Virus record (IMG/VR): IMGVR_UViG_3300008516_000204
Coordinates: 1 to 64,000 of that record
DNA: 64,000 bases
Reading direction: 5' to 3' (one strand)
DNA from: a virus
Of the stretch, positions 56,126 through 64,000 are shown piece after piece (position 1 is the stretch's first letter; every line of letters starts with the position of its first letter). Below the pieces are notes generated by a model, which worked only from the letters and a program-made list of their open reading frames with translations, did no database searches and had not been told where the DNA came from. The position numbers were made by a program, and so were the translations under genes.

Positions 56126-58666
56126 ATGTCTATATACTGCACAAAATGTCCTTTACACTTAACAAGCTTTACAAACGACAAGAAACATAAGGTAATCTGT
56201 CTTTCTGGTTGTGGCTCTAAATCTGCCAAGATTATGCTCATCGGCGAAGCACCAGGGAATGATGAGCTATTTAAGAAAGAGCCATTTGTGGGCAAGGCAG
56301 GCAAAGAACTGGACAAATGTTTGAAAGAGGCAGGGATAAATCGAGCCGAGATATTTTTGAGCAATAGTTGTCGTTGCCGACCACCAGATAATCGTGACCC
56401 AAATGCCAAAGAACTAAAAGCCTGCCGAGAATTTTTGGTGAATGAGATAAACGCTATCAAACCCAATGTCATCGGGCTTCTCGGTAATATAGCGATGAAG
56501 CAGGTTCTGGGCAAAACTGGTTCACTAAAGTATCAGGGGCAACCATTTTGGAGCGATGAGTTTCAGGTTACTTGTATACCACTTATTCATCCCAGTTATA
56601 TTATTAGAAATCAGGATAATATGGAGATTAGGGAGAAATTTATCAATGCCCTCAAATTTGTTAAGGAAGCCAGCAAAACTAAAAATCCAATTAAGCGGAA
56701 AGTTTCACCAGTTAAATATGTAGTTTGCGATAATATGAAGAAAGTTAAGGCACTATTTTCAAGATTAAGGCAGATTAAAGAGAATTCTATTGACACAGAA
56801 TCGACTTCCTTGCGACCTTATAATGGCAAATTGCTTTGTGCGTCTTTTAGCTGGAAGGAAAATACTGGAATAGTCCTGCCTATTTTGGGCAGAAACCTCA
56901 AGCGGATTTGGAACAATCAGCAATATAATTGGATCTTGGGCGAGCTTCGCAAATATTTTAGTAGAAAAAATGTCAAGAAAATATATCAAAATGGTAAGCA
57001 TGATATTCAATGGTTCAAATATCACCTCGGCATAGAAAGCACGATAGAGTTTGATACTCAGTTGGCTCATTATTCTTTGAATATGGAATCGCCTCGACAC
57101 AGTCACGGACTAAAGGAAATGGCTTGGACTTTTACAGATATGGGGAACTATGCTGAAAAAGTTGACCCAAAACAATTTGGCGACCCAAAATATATTAAAG
57201 AACATTACGATGATATAATGCAATATGCCTGTGCGGATGCCGATTGCACTTTCAGGATTTACCGCAAATTATCGCCACAAATTACAAAAGAAAAAATGGA
57301 CTATGTTCTTTATAACATAATGCTTCCAGAATCCATAGTCTTGGCAGATATTGAACTAAATGGTGTCCAAATTGACAGGAAAAAATTGGAACGACTAAAA
57401 TTTCAGTATGCTCGCAACTTGAATGCAACCGAAACCAAACTTTATTCTCTGCCAGCGATTAAAACAGTTGGGAACAAGCAATATAAGAAACTTGTTGATA
57501 AGCAGAAAGCCAAGTATAAAAATTCCAAAATAATTAAGAAGCGACACACATTAAAAGAATATCTGGACAAGGTTGAGCGACCCAAGTTCAATTTCAAATC
57601 GCACCAGCAATTAGCCATATTGTTTTATGATATTTTGAAAATGCCCAAACCAGAGAAAACGAAGAAGGGAACAGCATTATCCACAGATAAAAAGACATTG
57701 GAAAAATTGGAAGGGAAACATCCCGTTATAAAACTGATTCTCAAATATAAGAAGCTGACGAAGATGTATAATACTTATATCTGCCCGACACTTGAATCTT
57801 TGGATGAGAACGACAGGATACACACGGAATATAATCAGCACATCACTCGGACTGGTAGAATTTCGTCAAGCAGACCGAATCTCCAGAATGTTCCGAAGGA
57901 GTATGGCAAGGATTTTAGGGACTGTTTTATAGCAAAAAAGGGACATAGACTATTGGAAGCAGATTCGAAACAAATCGAGTTTAGAGTATTGGCACATTTA
58001 TCCCAAGACCAGAGAATGATTGCTGATATAAAAAGTGGAAAAGATATTCATACCATTACAGCATCAAGATTGTATAGGACAAAAGAAGAAGATGTTACCA
58101 AGGAACAGCGTGATAAAAGCAAGCCATTCGTTTTCGGCGTACCTTATGGTCGTGGTGCGAAAGCCATCGCTGAACAATATAAGCTGACGCTGAAAGAGGC
58201 GGAGGAACAGTTGAGATACTTCAATCAGATTTATCCGAGGGCTTCCAGATGGAACAAGGCAGCAGTGAGTGGTGCTAAAAGACACGAATATGTTAAGAGT
58301 TGGTTCGGGAGAAAAAGACCACTATTCCATATTAATGATAAGGATAAAATGTTGTCCGAGAAAGACGAGAGAAAAGTCGTGGCATCGGCTGTCCAATCAA
58401 CCGCTTCAGACATTGTTGCCTTGCAAATGGTTGAGGTATATAAGAGATTAAGGGCGAATACCAAATCCAGAATTGTGCTAACCATTCACGATAGCATTGT
58501 AAGCGAAGTTCCCGACAATGAGATTGAAAAGGTTACAGGAATAGTAAAAGAGGAGATGACCAAAGCTCCTAAAGGATTCAGAGTTCCTCTGGATACCGAT
58601 GTCAAGGTCGGGGAACAATGGGGTTCTATGCACGATTCAGATAAGGTTGAAAGCGAGGAAGAATAA
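56126..58666 (+). CDS. DNA polymerase I fused to a uracil-DNA glycosylase-like domain
   Basis: This 846-residue protein replicates the phage DNA. Residues 1-180 match family 4 uracil-DNA glycosylase (YCTKCPLHL, IGEAPGNDE, IPLIHPSYI, with spaced Cys residues for an iron-sulfur cluster). A 3'-5' exonuclease (210-400) has SIDTESTSLRP, QNGKHDIQW and YACADADCT. The polymerase (440-846) has EADSKQIEFR, DKSKPFVFGVPYG and TIHDSIVSE as motifs A, B and C. Phe stands at the sugar-selective position. The Asn of NFG is Val. The fusion suggests uracil removal coupled with replication. Confidence 0.9.
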   Translation: MSIYCTKCPLHLTSFTNDKKHKVICLSGCGSKSAKIMLIGEAPGNDELFKKEPFVGKAGKELDKCLKEAGINRAEIFLSNSCRCRPPDNRDPNAKELKACREFLVNEINAIKPNVIGLLGNIAMKQVLGKTGSLKYQGQPFWSDEFQVTCIPLIHPSYIIRNQDNMEIREKFINALKFVKEASKTKNPIKRKVSPVKYVVCDNMKKVKALFSRLRQIKENSIDTESTSLRPYNGKLLCASFSWKENTGIVLPILGRNLKRIWNNQQYNWILGELRKYFSRKNVKKIYQNGKHDIQWFKYHLGIESTIEFDTQLAHYSLNMESPRHSHGLKEMAWTFTDMGNYAEKVDPKQFGDPKYIKEHYDDIMQYACADADCTFRIYRKLSPQITKEKMDYVLYNIMLPESIVLADIELNGVQIDRKKLERLKFQYARNLNATETKLYSLPAIKTVGNKQYKKLVDKQKAKYKNSKIIKKRHTLKEYLDKVERPKFNFKSHQQLAILFYDILKMPKPEKTKKGTALSTDKKTLEKLEGKHPVIKLILKYKKLTKMYNTYICPTLESLDENDRIHTEYNQHITRTGRISSSRPNLQNVPKEYGKDFRDCFIAKKGHRLLEADSKQIEFRVLAHLSQDQRMIADIKSGKDIHTITASRLYRTKEEDVTKEQRDKSKPFVFGVPYGRGAKAIAEQYKLTLKEAEEQLRYFNQIYPRASRWNKAAVSGAKRHEYVKSWFGRKRPLFHINDKDKMLSEKDERKVVASAVQSTASDIVALQMVEVYKRLRANTKSRIVLTIHDSIVSEVPDNEIEKVTGIVKEEMTKAPKGFRVPLDTDVKVGEQWGSMHDSDKVESEEE

Positions 58667-59005
58667 ATGAAACACAAAAATCATGAATGGCAATTAACCA
58701 ATTTGGAATTATCTAAACGCTTAAAGGAATTAGGAGTAAAGCAAGAGAGTTTGTGGTGGTGGGTTAATTTTGAAGGTATTTCAAAAGATGACCCTGCTTA
58801 TGGCGGTTATCCTGATTGGCAATTAGTGCAAGAAGATAATGATTTTAGCGATAGAGATGCTTACTCCGCCTTTACTGTTGCTGAATTGTATCAAATTCAT
58901 TGGAAAGCATTTGGCAGATTTCCAAGCGTAATAGGACTTAAGCCTACTCAAATAGCAAATTATTTAGCAGAAGAACTTATAGAGAGAAAAAAGAAATATA
59001 AATGA
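58667..59005 (+). CDS. Conserved phage protein of unknown role
   Basis: This 112-residue protein has LSKRLKELGVKQESLWWWVNF and DRDAYSAFTVAELYQI, a layout found in many phage and prophage proteins without known function. It directly follows the polymerase stop. Confidence 0.65.
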   Translation: MKHKNHEWQLTNLELSKRLKELGVKQESLWWWVNFEGISKDDPAYGGYPDWQLVQEDNDFSDRDAYSAFTVAELYQIHWKAFGRFPSVIGLKPTQIANYLAEELIERKKKYK

Positions 59006-59181
59006 AACTATTTGACATCAAATTCAACACCATACCTGTCAGAAAATGGCTAAACGAGCATCGATGCCATAGAAAAAGGCAGTTCTCGGCATATGACGAG
59101 GAAAATCATGGGATAGTTTGTGTAAAATGTCTGGATTGCAATCAACTTTTTATATTGGATGAGATAGGAGGTTTGAGATGA
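59002..59181 (+). CDS. Small zinc-binding protein
   Basis: A 59-residue protein with CHRKRQF and VCVKCLDCNQLF that may bind zinc. It overlaps both neighbours by four bases. Confidence 0.5.
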   Translation: MKLFDIKFNTIPVRKWLNEHRCHRKRQFSAYDEENHGIVCVKCLDCNQLFILDEIGGLR

Positions 59182-59435
59182 AGATAGCAACTAAATTAAA
59201 TATGCTCCCAACTAATATTATAGGGAAACCTGTAAAATATGATAGAATTAAAGTTGGAAAGATAATTGAGGTTAATAGTCCTACCCAAGGTTTTGTAACT
59301 ATAAAAATAGATACTAAATATTGTAAGTTATTAAGAGAGCTTATAAGAAGCAAATTAGTAAAAACACAAATAAAAGCAGATAATTTATTGCTCTATTCAG
59401 AAAAAAGATTCCCTCAAAAGATAAAGGAGGAATAA
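59178..59435 (+). CDS. Small beta-rich hypothetical protein
   Basis: An 85-residue protein with IIGKPVKYDRIKVGKIIEV and TQGFVTIKIDTKY, a small barrel-like pattern with a basic helix at the end. AGGAGG precedes it. Unknown family. Confidence 0.5.
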   Translation: MKIATKLNMLPTNIIGKPVKYDRIKVGKIIEVNSPTQGFVTIKIDTKYCKLLRELIRSKLVKTQIKADNLLLYSEKRFPQKIKEE

Positions 59436-59436
59436 A

Positions 59437-59625
59437 ATGAAGATAACCAAAGTTGTTCGTGGGTTCGGGAAAAATATCAATCTGGGCAACTATGAATCGG
59501 CTCGGTTCTTCGCCTCACTGGAAGCCGAAGTCAACGATGGCGATGATGTCAAGAAAGTTTCCAAGCAGCTTCAAAAGGGCGTGGAACATCTCGTTAATCA
59601 GGATATTAAGAAATACAAAGGATAG
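59437..59625 (+). CDS. Small conserved phage protein
   Basis: A 62-residue protein with KNINLGNYESARFFASLEAEV and a C-terminal helix. Proteins with this NLGNYES phrase occur in phages near recombination genes, without a known role. AAAGGAGG precedes it. Confidence 0.6.
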   Translation: MKITKVVRGFGKNINLGNYESARFFASLEAEVNDGDDVKKVSKQLQKGVEHLVNQDIKKYKG

Positions 59626-59634
59626 AAGGAATTA

Positions 59635-59874
59635 ATGTTTTATAAAATATATAGATATTTAGCAGAATTTTTCTTGGAAAGATGTGGTTTTCTGCCAACA
59701 GAAATAAAAAGAGTATTTGCTACGCATTTAGTAAAAAATATTCCAACTGGTGAGAAATTTTGCATAGCTCCAGAGAATATAGAGAATAGCCAAGTTTCGC
59801 TTCAAGAAATAAAAGAAATATGCTCTTCAGTTGAATATAGTGCTGAAGAAGATTTGTATAACTGCATAAGATAG
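59635..59874 (+). CDS. Small hypothetical protein
   Basis: A 79-residue helical protein (YRYLAEFFLERCGF) with an acidic end. GAAGGAATT precedes the ATG. Unknown family. Confidence 0.5.
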   Translation: MFYKIYRYLAEFFLERCGFLPTEIKRVFATHLVKNIPTGEKFCIAPENIENSQVSLQEIKEICSSVEYSAEEDLYNCIR

Positions 59875-59885
59875 GAGCTCCAAAT

Positions 59886-60032
59886 ATGGAAAAAAAAGAT
59901 GATATCATACTATCTCGAAGTGAGCAAGGCTTATGTCCTTTTTGCAAAGAACTTATCGGAACAGATTTTAAAGTAGTAGAATACAGAGGTAAAAAAATTT
60001 GGGTTTGTAAAAAACACCCAATAAGCGAATAG
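59886..60032 (+). CDS. Small zinc-binding protein
   Basis: A 48-residue protein with CPFCKEL and VCKKHP, a compact zinc site. GGAGCTCC precedes the ATG. Confidence 0.5.
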   Translation: MEKKDDIILSRSEQGLCPFCKELIGTDFKVVEYRGKKIWVCKKHPISE

Positions 60033-60041
60033 GAGGCTAAT

Positions 60042-60482
60042 ATGAAAACCTTGGACAGAATCATCAGGGAACTCAAGCTGACCGACGACATCAAGCGGAT
60101 TTCGAAGGTCGAGCAGCGAATCCCCAGAAATGGCATTATCCCAGAAAACGATGCCATGATATTGCATGTGCTATTCCTGCAAGCAAAAATGAAGCTGACA
60201 GACTTGGTAACGAAAGCCAAGAGGTATGAGCAGCACATAAAGATAACGAGGAATAATAAGTTAAATCTGCTTACATCCAAATCTGGCGAAAAAAGCGAGG
60301 CTGCGAAGTTGAGGATAGCACATGGTAATAAGGAGTGGCAGGTTTTGCAAGAGGAGAGGGTAAATGCAGAAATTCTGGTGGACTGGCTTATAAACAAGCG
60401 TCGGGATTTTGGGGATGCTTCTATTATGTGCCGAGAAACATTGAAGTTTGTGCGTGAGGATAAAAATCAAGAACAAAAATAA
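60042..60482 (+). CDS. Helical protein next to the SSB-like gene
   Basis: This 146-residue protein is mostly long charged helices (LHVLFLQAKMKLTDLVTKAK). The DNA of its first 100 bases is more GC-rich than nearby genes. AGGAGG precedes it. It lies just before the SSB-like gene, so a role in recombination or replication is possible. Unknown family. Confidence 0.5.
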   Translation: MKTLDRIIRELKLTDDIKRISKVEQRIPRNGIIPENDAMILHVLFLQAKMKLTDLVTKAKRYEQHIKITRNNKLNLLTSKSGEKSEAAKLRIAHGNKEWQVLQEERVNAEILVDWLINKRRDFGDASIMCRETLKFVREDKNQEQK

Positions 60483-60501
60483 ATGATAAGGAGGTGTGAA
60501 A

Positions 60502-61050
60502 ATGGCTGACAGAAAAGACAATAACGACCTTGCCAACTTCGAGGTTAAAGTCAGTGATGGTCAGGGTGGCGATTATTATCTTCTGCCCGAACGGACTTGG
60601 TTAGCAGCAAAATTAATCGCTGTAAAATCCAAGAATACCCAAAAGGGGCAGAGAGCCAACTTTGTCTATGAAACAGTCAAGGAATATGATGGCGAAACTC
60701 GTAGAGCATATCGTTCAGTTCCGCTTCATAAGACTGTTACAGAGAAGGCTGATTTATATGTAACCATAGCTGAACATCTTGGCAGACCTTTGGAAGTTGA
60801 TGAGAGCGTTAAACTTGGTGATTTGACTGGGAAAGTTTATCTCATTTCTTTGGATAATAAAGAAGTCGGGGAAAATACTTACCAGAATGTTACCAAGGTC
60901 AAGCCTTACAAGGGAAAGGGCAAAACTACCACTCGTCGCAGACCTGTGGAGATAGCAGAAGAAGAACCCTTACTTGTAGATGATGATTTGAAGGAAACAC
61001 AGGCAGAACCACAAGAGGAAGAAATTAGCGAGGAAGAGCTTCCTTTCTAA
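60502..61050 (+). CDS. Single-stranded DNA-binding-like protein
   Basis: The ATG at 60502 follows AAGGAGGTG. The 183-residue product has a beta-rich core (TWLAAKLIAVKSKNTQKGQR to KVYLISLDNKE), a basic linker (KGKGKTTTRRRP) and a long acidic tail ending EISEEELPF. That layout, an OB-like core and an acidic tip ending in Pro-Phe, is typical of SSB proteins, whose tip recruits other replication proteins. The core is too diverged to be certain. Confidence 0.65.
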   Translation: MADRKDNNDLANFEVKVSDGQGGDYYLLPERTWLAAKLIAVKSKNTQKGQRANFVYETVKEYDGETRRAYRSVPLHKTVTEKADLYVTIAEHLGRPLEVDESVKLGDLTGKVYLISLDNKEVGENTYQNVTKVKPYKGKGKTTTRRRPVEIAEEEPLLVDDDLKETQAEPQEEEISEEELPF

Positions 61051-61065
61051 TTAAAATGCTTAATC

Positions 61066-61092
61066 GGTGGGGTGTCCAAGCGATACCCCACC
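61066..61092 (+). terminator. Strong hairpin after the SSB-like gene
   Basis: GGTGGGGT and ACCCCACC form a perfect 8 bp stem around an 11-base loop in the gap before the C5 methyltransferase. A long T run does not follow, so it may be a partial terminator or processing site. Confidence 0.45.
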
Positions 61093-61118
61093 TAAAGCAA
61101 ATTTAAAAAGGTATAATA

Positions 61119-61745
61119 ATGAAAGTAATTGATTTATTTTGCGGTGCTGGTGGAGCCAGTATAGGTTTGAAGCAAGCAGGCTTTAATTATATTCTTGGTA
61201 TTGATATAAATAATCAACCAGAATATCCTTTTGAGTTTATTAAATCTAATGTATTTGATATGGATGCTAATTTTTTAAGGCGATTTGATTTTATTTGGGC
61301 TTCACCGCCTTGTCAAAAATATACTTGGGCTTCAAAGAAGTGGCAAAATAGGGGCAAAAAATATCCTGATTATATTAAAAGAACTAGAGAAATGCTTTTA
61401 AAAGTTAGCAAACCCTTTGTTTTAGAGAATGTTATTAATGCACCATTAAGAAAAGACTTAATTCTTTGTGGTGAGATGTTTAACCTAAAAGTTATAAGGC
61501 ATAGGATTTTTGAAATCGAAGGTTTTCAAGCAGAACAACCAAAACATAAGAAGCACAAAGGAACAGTAAGACAAGGATATTATGTTACTGTTGCGGGTCA
61601 TGGTGGAGATGGTAAAGCAAGTTTAAAAAGTTGGCAAGAAGCGATGAAAATTAATTGGATAGCAGATAAAAAAATGTTAGCAGAGGCAGTTCCTCCAGCT
61701 TATGCAAAATATATCGGAGAACAATTTATAAAATGCAAATCCTAG
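61119..61745 (+). CDS. C5-cytosine DNA methyltransferase, short
   Basis: This 208-residue protein has DLFCGAGGASIGL (4-16), the catalytic SPPCQ with Cys65, VLENV with Glu103, and a closing PPAYAKYIGEQF. Usual members exceed 300 residues; the target-recognition part is very short here. Such compact forms occur in phages and may modify a simple site. It overlaps the RuvC-like gene by 13 bases. Confidence 0.82.
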   Translation: MKVIDLFCGAGGASIGLKQAGFNYILGIDINNQPEYPFEFIKSNVFDMDANFLRRFDFIWASPPCQKYTWASKKWQNRGKKYPDYIKRTREMLLKVSKPFVLENVINAPLRKDLILCGEMFNLKVIRHRIFEIEGFQAEQPKHKKHKGTVRQGYYVTVAGHGGDGKASLKSWQEAMKINWIADKKMLAEAVPPAYAKYIGEQFIKCKS

Positions 61746-62329
61746 GAATTGATTTAGACACGAATTACTGTGGTGTCGCAATATTAGACCATAACCTACG
61801 CTTAATTAAGCGAAAGCTCCTTACTCTATCTGGCAAGACGGAAATTCAGAAAATGATTGAATTGGCTTTTTACATCTATTCTATTAAGCACAGTATTGAT
61901 GAGATAGTTATTGAGGATACTTTTATGGCGAAAAATGCCAAAACATTTAAACATTTATCAAGATTGGCGGGAGCAATTGAGTATCTCTGTTATCGCAAGT
62001 TTAATAAAGAGGCACATTTTATTATGGCACGACAAGCACGAGGGTATTCACAGCTTAAGGGCAACTGCAAAAAAATAGAAACCCAGTTAAAAATTGCCAA
62101 GGAATATGGATTGGTGGATGACAAGATTTTTTATAAGTATCATGGCAAAATCGGAAACCTGTATCAGCAATACAAGGACAAGAAAATAACCAAGGGGCAG
62201 TTCGACTACCGAGCCGACAAAAAGTTTAGCGAGGAGTTTTTCGAGGAAACCAAATTATCAAATCACGAGGCTGATGCTGTGATTATCGGCAAGGCACTAA
62301 TTCTGCGATTAAAGGAGAAAAAGATATGA
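61733..62329 (+). CDS. RuvC-like Holliday-junction resolvase
   Basis: This 198-residue protein has an RNase H-like fold with ILGIDLDTNYCGVAI (Asp7), EIVIEDTF (Glu61) and SNHEADAVIIG (Glu179 and Asp181) as the acidic active site. A basic insertion between residues 110 and 170 is present. It should cut branched DNA before packaging. It lies between the methyltransferase and RecA genes. Confidence 0.8.
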   Translation: MQILGIDLDTNYCGVAILDHNLRLIKRKLLTLSGKTEIQKMIELAFYIYSIKHSIDEIVIEDTFMAKNAKTFKHLSRLAGAIEYLCYRKFNKEAHFIMARQARGYSQLKGNCKKIETQLKIAKEYGLVDDKIFYKYHGKIGNLYQQYKDKKITKGQFDYRADKKFSEEFFEETKLSNHEADAVIIGKALILRLKEKKI

Positions 62330-62664
62330 GTTTTTATTGCAAATCCTGCGGACTTGCTCCAAAAGGAGTGAAGCAACAGAAGGTAGTAACCAAGGCGAGA
62401 AATGTAAAATACCTTTTTCGCAATATCTATCTCAGTAGGCAGATCGATAACATTACTGGTATCCCCAAACTTATCCCCTCAGCTCCTAAAGTCGTGAAAG
62501 AAACCTCTGGATTTGAGATAATTGAACAGACTATCTACTGTCCTAAATGTGCACCAGAGGATGACAAACCCGAAGTTGTGGGAACAGTTAATAGGTATAT
62601 CGACAGAACCGTTTATGTGAGGGACAGGGAAAAGAGAGGGATGTTTAGCAGGAGGAGAAGGTAA
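62326..62664 (+). CDS. Hypothetical protein with two Cys pairs
   Basis: This 112-residue protein has YCKSCGLAPKG at the start and YCPKCAPED in the middle, a split zinc site, and a basic end (KRGMFSRRRR). It overlaps the resolvase gene by four bases. Unknown family. Confidence 0.55.
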   Translation: MSFYCKSCGLAPKGVKQQKVVTKARNVKYLFRNIYLSRQIDNITGIPKLIPSAPKVVKETSGFEIIEQTIYCPKCAPEDDKPEVVGTVNRYIDRTVYVRDREKRGMFSRRRR

Positions 62665-62665
62665 G

Positions 62666-62809
62666 ATGTATGGACATATCCAATGCAATAAGCATACAAG
62701 GCAGTTTCCCGAACTGGGAATTCGAATTGAATATTTTCGTCGAACTAAAGGTAGAAAGATTCATATGACTGTATCTCTATGGACTATCAGAATATATCTT
62801 TTTATATAA
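62666..62809 (+). CDS. Small basic hypothetical protein
   Basis: A 47-residue basic peptide (RIEYFRRTKGRKIHMTVSLW), with GGAGGAGAAGG before the ATG. Unknown family. Confidence 0.45.
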   Translation: MYGHIQCNKHTRQFPELGIRIEYFRRTKGRKIHMTVSLWTIRIYLFI

Positions 62810-62819
62810 GGAGAAATAA

Positions 62820-63839
62820 ATGGGAGAACTTGAAAAAATTATCAATGAAATAAATAAACAGTATCCAGGCTCGGTTATGCGACTCGGAAAATGTGCCTAT
62901 ACCAAGAAGAAACGGGTTTCCACTGGCTCTTTTGCGCTTGATATGGCGACTGGTGGAGGCATACCAGAAGGGAGCATAATCGAGATGTTTGGCCCATTAT
63001 CTTCGGGAAAAACATTTTCGGCACTCAAACTGGTCGCCGAAGTCCAGAAAATCGGAAGAAAGGCAGCATATATCGATTTGGAAAACGCCATCGATTTGGA
63101 GTGGTGCGAAAAATTGGGGGTAAACAACAAAGAGCTGATTATATCCCAACCTTCTTCGGCAGAACAGGCGATAGATACCGTTGACAAGTTGGTTAGAAGC
63201 AGAGAATTGGGGATTATTGTGATTGACAGCTTGGCGAGTATGACCCCGCTAGTAGAGATAGAAAGCTCGGCTGAAGACCAGCAAATGGGAGTCGCTGCCC
63301 GTCTCGCCAACAAAATGGTTCGGAAGGTTCAATCGGCACTGCAACCAGTTGATTTGGGAAAGGGAGAATCTTATAATAGGTGTATCGTTGTCTTCATTAA
63401 CCAGATTAGGATGAAAATCGGAGTGCTATATGGTAATCCTGAAACCACGCCTTGTGGAAAAGGTGTTGGATTTTGTGCTGCTATTCGGATTAGATTAAGC
63501 AGAAAAGAATGGCTTCAGGAAGGAACTGGCGTGAATAAAAAGACTGTTGGGCAGGTTGTCGCCTTCAAGACGGTTAAGAACAAGACCTATGAGCCATTCA
63601 GAGTGGGAACTTTCAACATTTATTTCAAGGATGGTTCAATAGACAATTATGCAAGCATCATTCAGTATGGAATATTCTATGAGTATATTAAGAGGGCAGG
63701 GGCGATTTATACTTTTGAGAAGAAAAAATTTAAAGGCAAGGTTGCCTTAATCAATCATTTAAAGGCTCATCCTAAATTGGTTGGAAAACTCAAGACCGAT
63801 ATAAAGAAAGCACTGTTTAGAGGAAATGAAGAAGAATAA
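62820..63839 (+). CDS. recA: RecA recombinase
   Basis: This 339-residue protein pairs homologous DNA. It has TGSFALDMATGGGIPEGSII, Walker A GPLSSGKT (58-65), AYIDLENAID, Walker B IIVIDSLASM and FINQIRMKIGVLYGNPETTP, the signature part of RecA with the loop 2 region. Length is that of bacterial RecA. AAGGAGAAAT precedes the ATG. Confidence 0.95.
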   Translation: MGELEKIINEINKQYPGSVMRLGKCAYTKKKRVSTGSFALDMATGGGIPEGSIIEMFGPLSSGKTFSALKLVAEVQKIGRKAAYIDLENAIDLEWCEKLGVNNKELIISQPSSAEQAIDTVDKLVRSRELGIIVIDSLASMTPLVEIESSAEDQQMGVAARLANKMVRKVQSALQPVDLGKGESYNRCIVVFINQIRMKIGVLYGNPETTPCGKGVGFCAAIRIRLSRKEWLQEGTGVNKKTVGQVVAFKTVKNKTYEPFRVGTFNIYFKDGSIDNYASIIQYGIFYEYIKRAGAIYTFEKKKFKGKVALINHLKAHPKLVGKLKTDIKKALFRGNEEE

Positions 63840-63987
63840 ATTAGTTATATACGGCTGTCCCCATTGCAGAGAATATTTGTGCAAATGTGATTATTATAGA
63901 TACTGTATGTATTGTGGCAAATCCTATGATAAGAATAAATTGATAATTTTGAAGACTATAACTTGGGAGGATTTTGGTTGTGAATAA
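63826..63987 (+). CDS. Small zinc-binding protein
   Basis: A 53-residue protein with CPHCREYLCKCDYY and CMYCGKSY, enough Cys for two zinc sites. It overlaps the recA end by 14 bases. Confidence 0.55.
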   Translation: MKKNKLVIYGCPHCREYLCKCDYYRYCMYCGKSYDKNKLIILKTITWEDFGCE

Positions 63988-64000
63988 ATCCTGTTCTAAC
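63980..64000 (+). CDS. Possible start of a further gene, cut by the window edge
   Basis: A GTG at 63980, nine bases after GGGAGG, opens a frame of seven codons to the window end. Too short to identify. Confidence 0.25.

Noticed and set aside
59720-60397. A 225-codon frame on the minus strand opposite the small genes at 59635-60482
   Set aside because: It is antisense to several coupled genes with good ribosome sites, has no ribosome site of its own and a Phe/Leu/Ser-rich shadow composition.
1-64000. Prophage or temperate-phage functions
   Set aside because: I found no integrase, excisionase or clear CI-type repressor; the window alone does not support lysogeny.
1-64000. Diversity-generating retroelement acting on the fibre genes
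   Set aside because: No reverse transcriptase and no template/variable repeat pair could be seen.

Overview
The window is a 64 kb piece of the genome of an AT-rich tailed double-stranded DNA bacteriophage, seen as two divergent blocks. An HK97-type portal, prohead protease and major capsid protein lie on the left. A complete replication set (primase-helicase, DNA polymerase I, RecA, RuvC-like resolvase, several DNA methyltransferases) lies on the right. I see no terminase, integrase, tape-measure protein or clear lysis cassette, so the genome extends beyond both ends. Genes use the standard code, good GGAGG ribosome sites and sigma70-like promoters, so the host is a bacterium. A small basic protein resembling a Chlamydiae/Verrucomicrobia-type family (52626) hints at a PVC-like or neighbouring host, but weakly.

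Minus strand, 1-16015 (read right to left): portal, a structured intergenic element, an ATP-dependent DNA ligase, a protein with LigD 3'-phosphoesterase-like motifs, a protease fused to a long charged scaffold-like tail, the major capsid protein, then small proteins and fibre or decoration proteins (collagen-like, HxH repeats, beta-helix-like, BppU-like, DUF2793 plus chitin-binding-like module), an HNH endonuclease and the start of a surface-protein-like gene. Between 16016 and 17084 is a gene-free divergent control region rich in dyad repeats.

Plus strand, 17085-29607: about fifty very small genes, many zinc-ribbon or single-membrane-span proteins, read from a series of similar promoters (TTGACA, 16-17 bp, TATACT-like). 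This early region also holds two HNH endonucleases and a pyrimidine-dimer-glycosylase-like protein. It ends with a diguanylate cyclase (GGDEF) gene.

Directly after that gene is the most striking feature: a promoter followed by two tandem GEMM-type (cyclic-di-GMP-I-like) riboswitches, each overlapping its own intrinsic terminator (29604-29909). Past them are an exported protein, a sigma region-4-like protein and the rest of the rightward block. By eye I see no further promoter of the early type and no strong terminator to the right. The phage therefore seems to make a second messenger and to read it before transcribing an exported protein, a transcription factor and perhaps its replication genes.

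Plus strand, 29929-64000: sigma-like factor, replication proteins, a protein-maturation set (peptide deformylase, methionine aminopeptidase, leucyl aminopeptidase, ClpP, membrane HtrA-like protease, transglutaminase-like protein), a sugar module (1027-residue glycosyltransferase/methyltransferase fusion, nucleotide-sugar dehydrogenase, deoxyribosyltransferase-like protein), an MgtC-family membrane protein, an ERCC4 nuclease, and four DNA methyltransferases, one interrupted by an in-frame stop. Three genes look broken by a single base: 20421-20563, 46852-47406 and 52916-53518.
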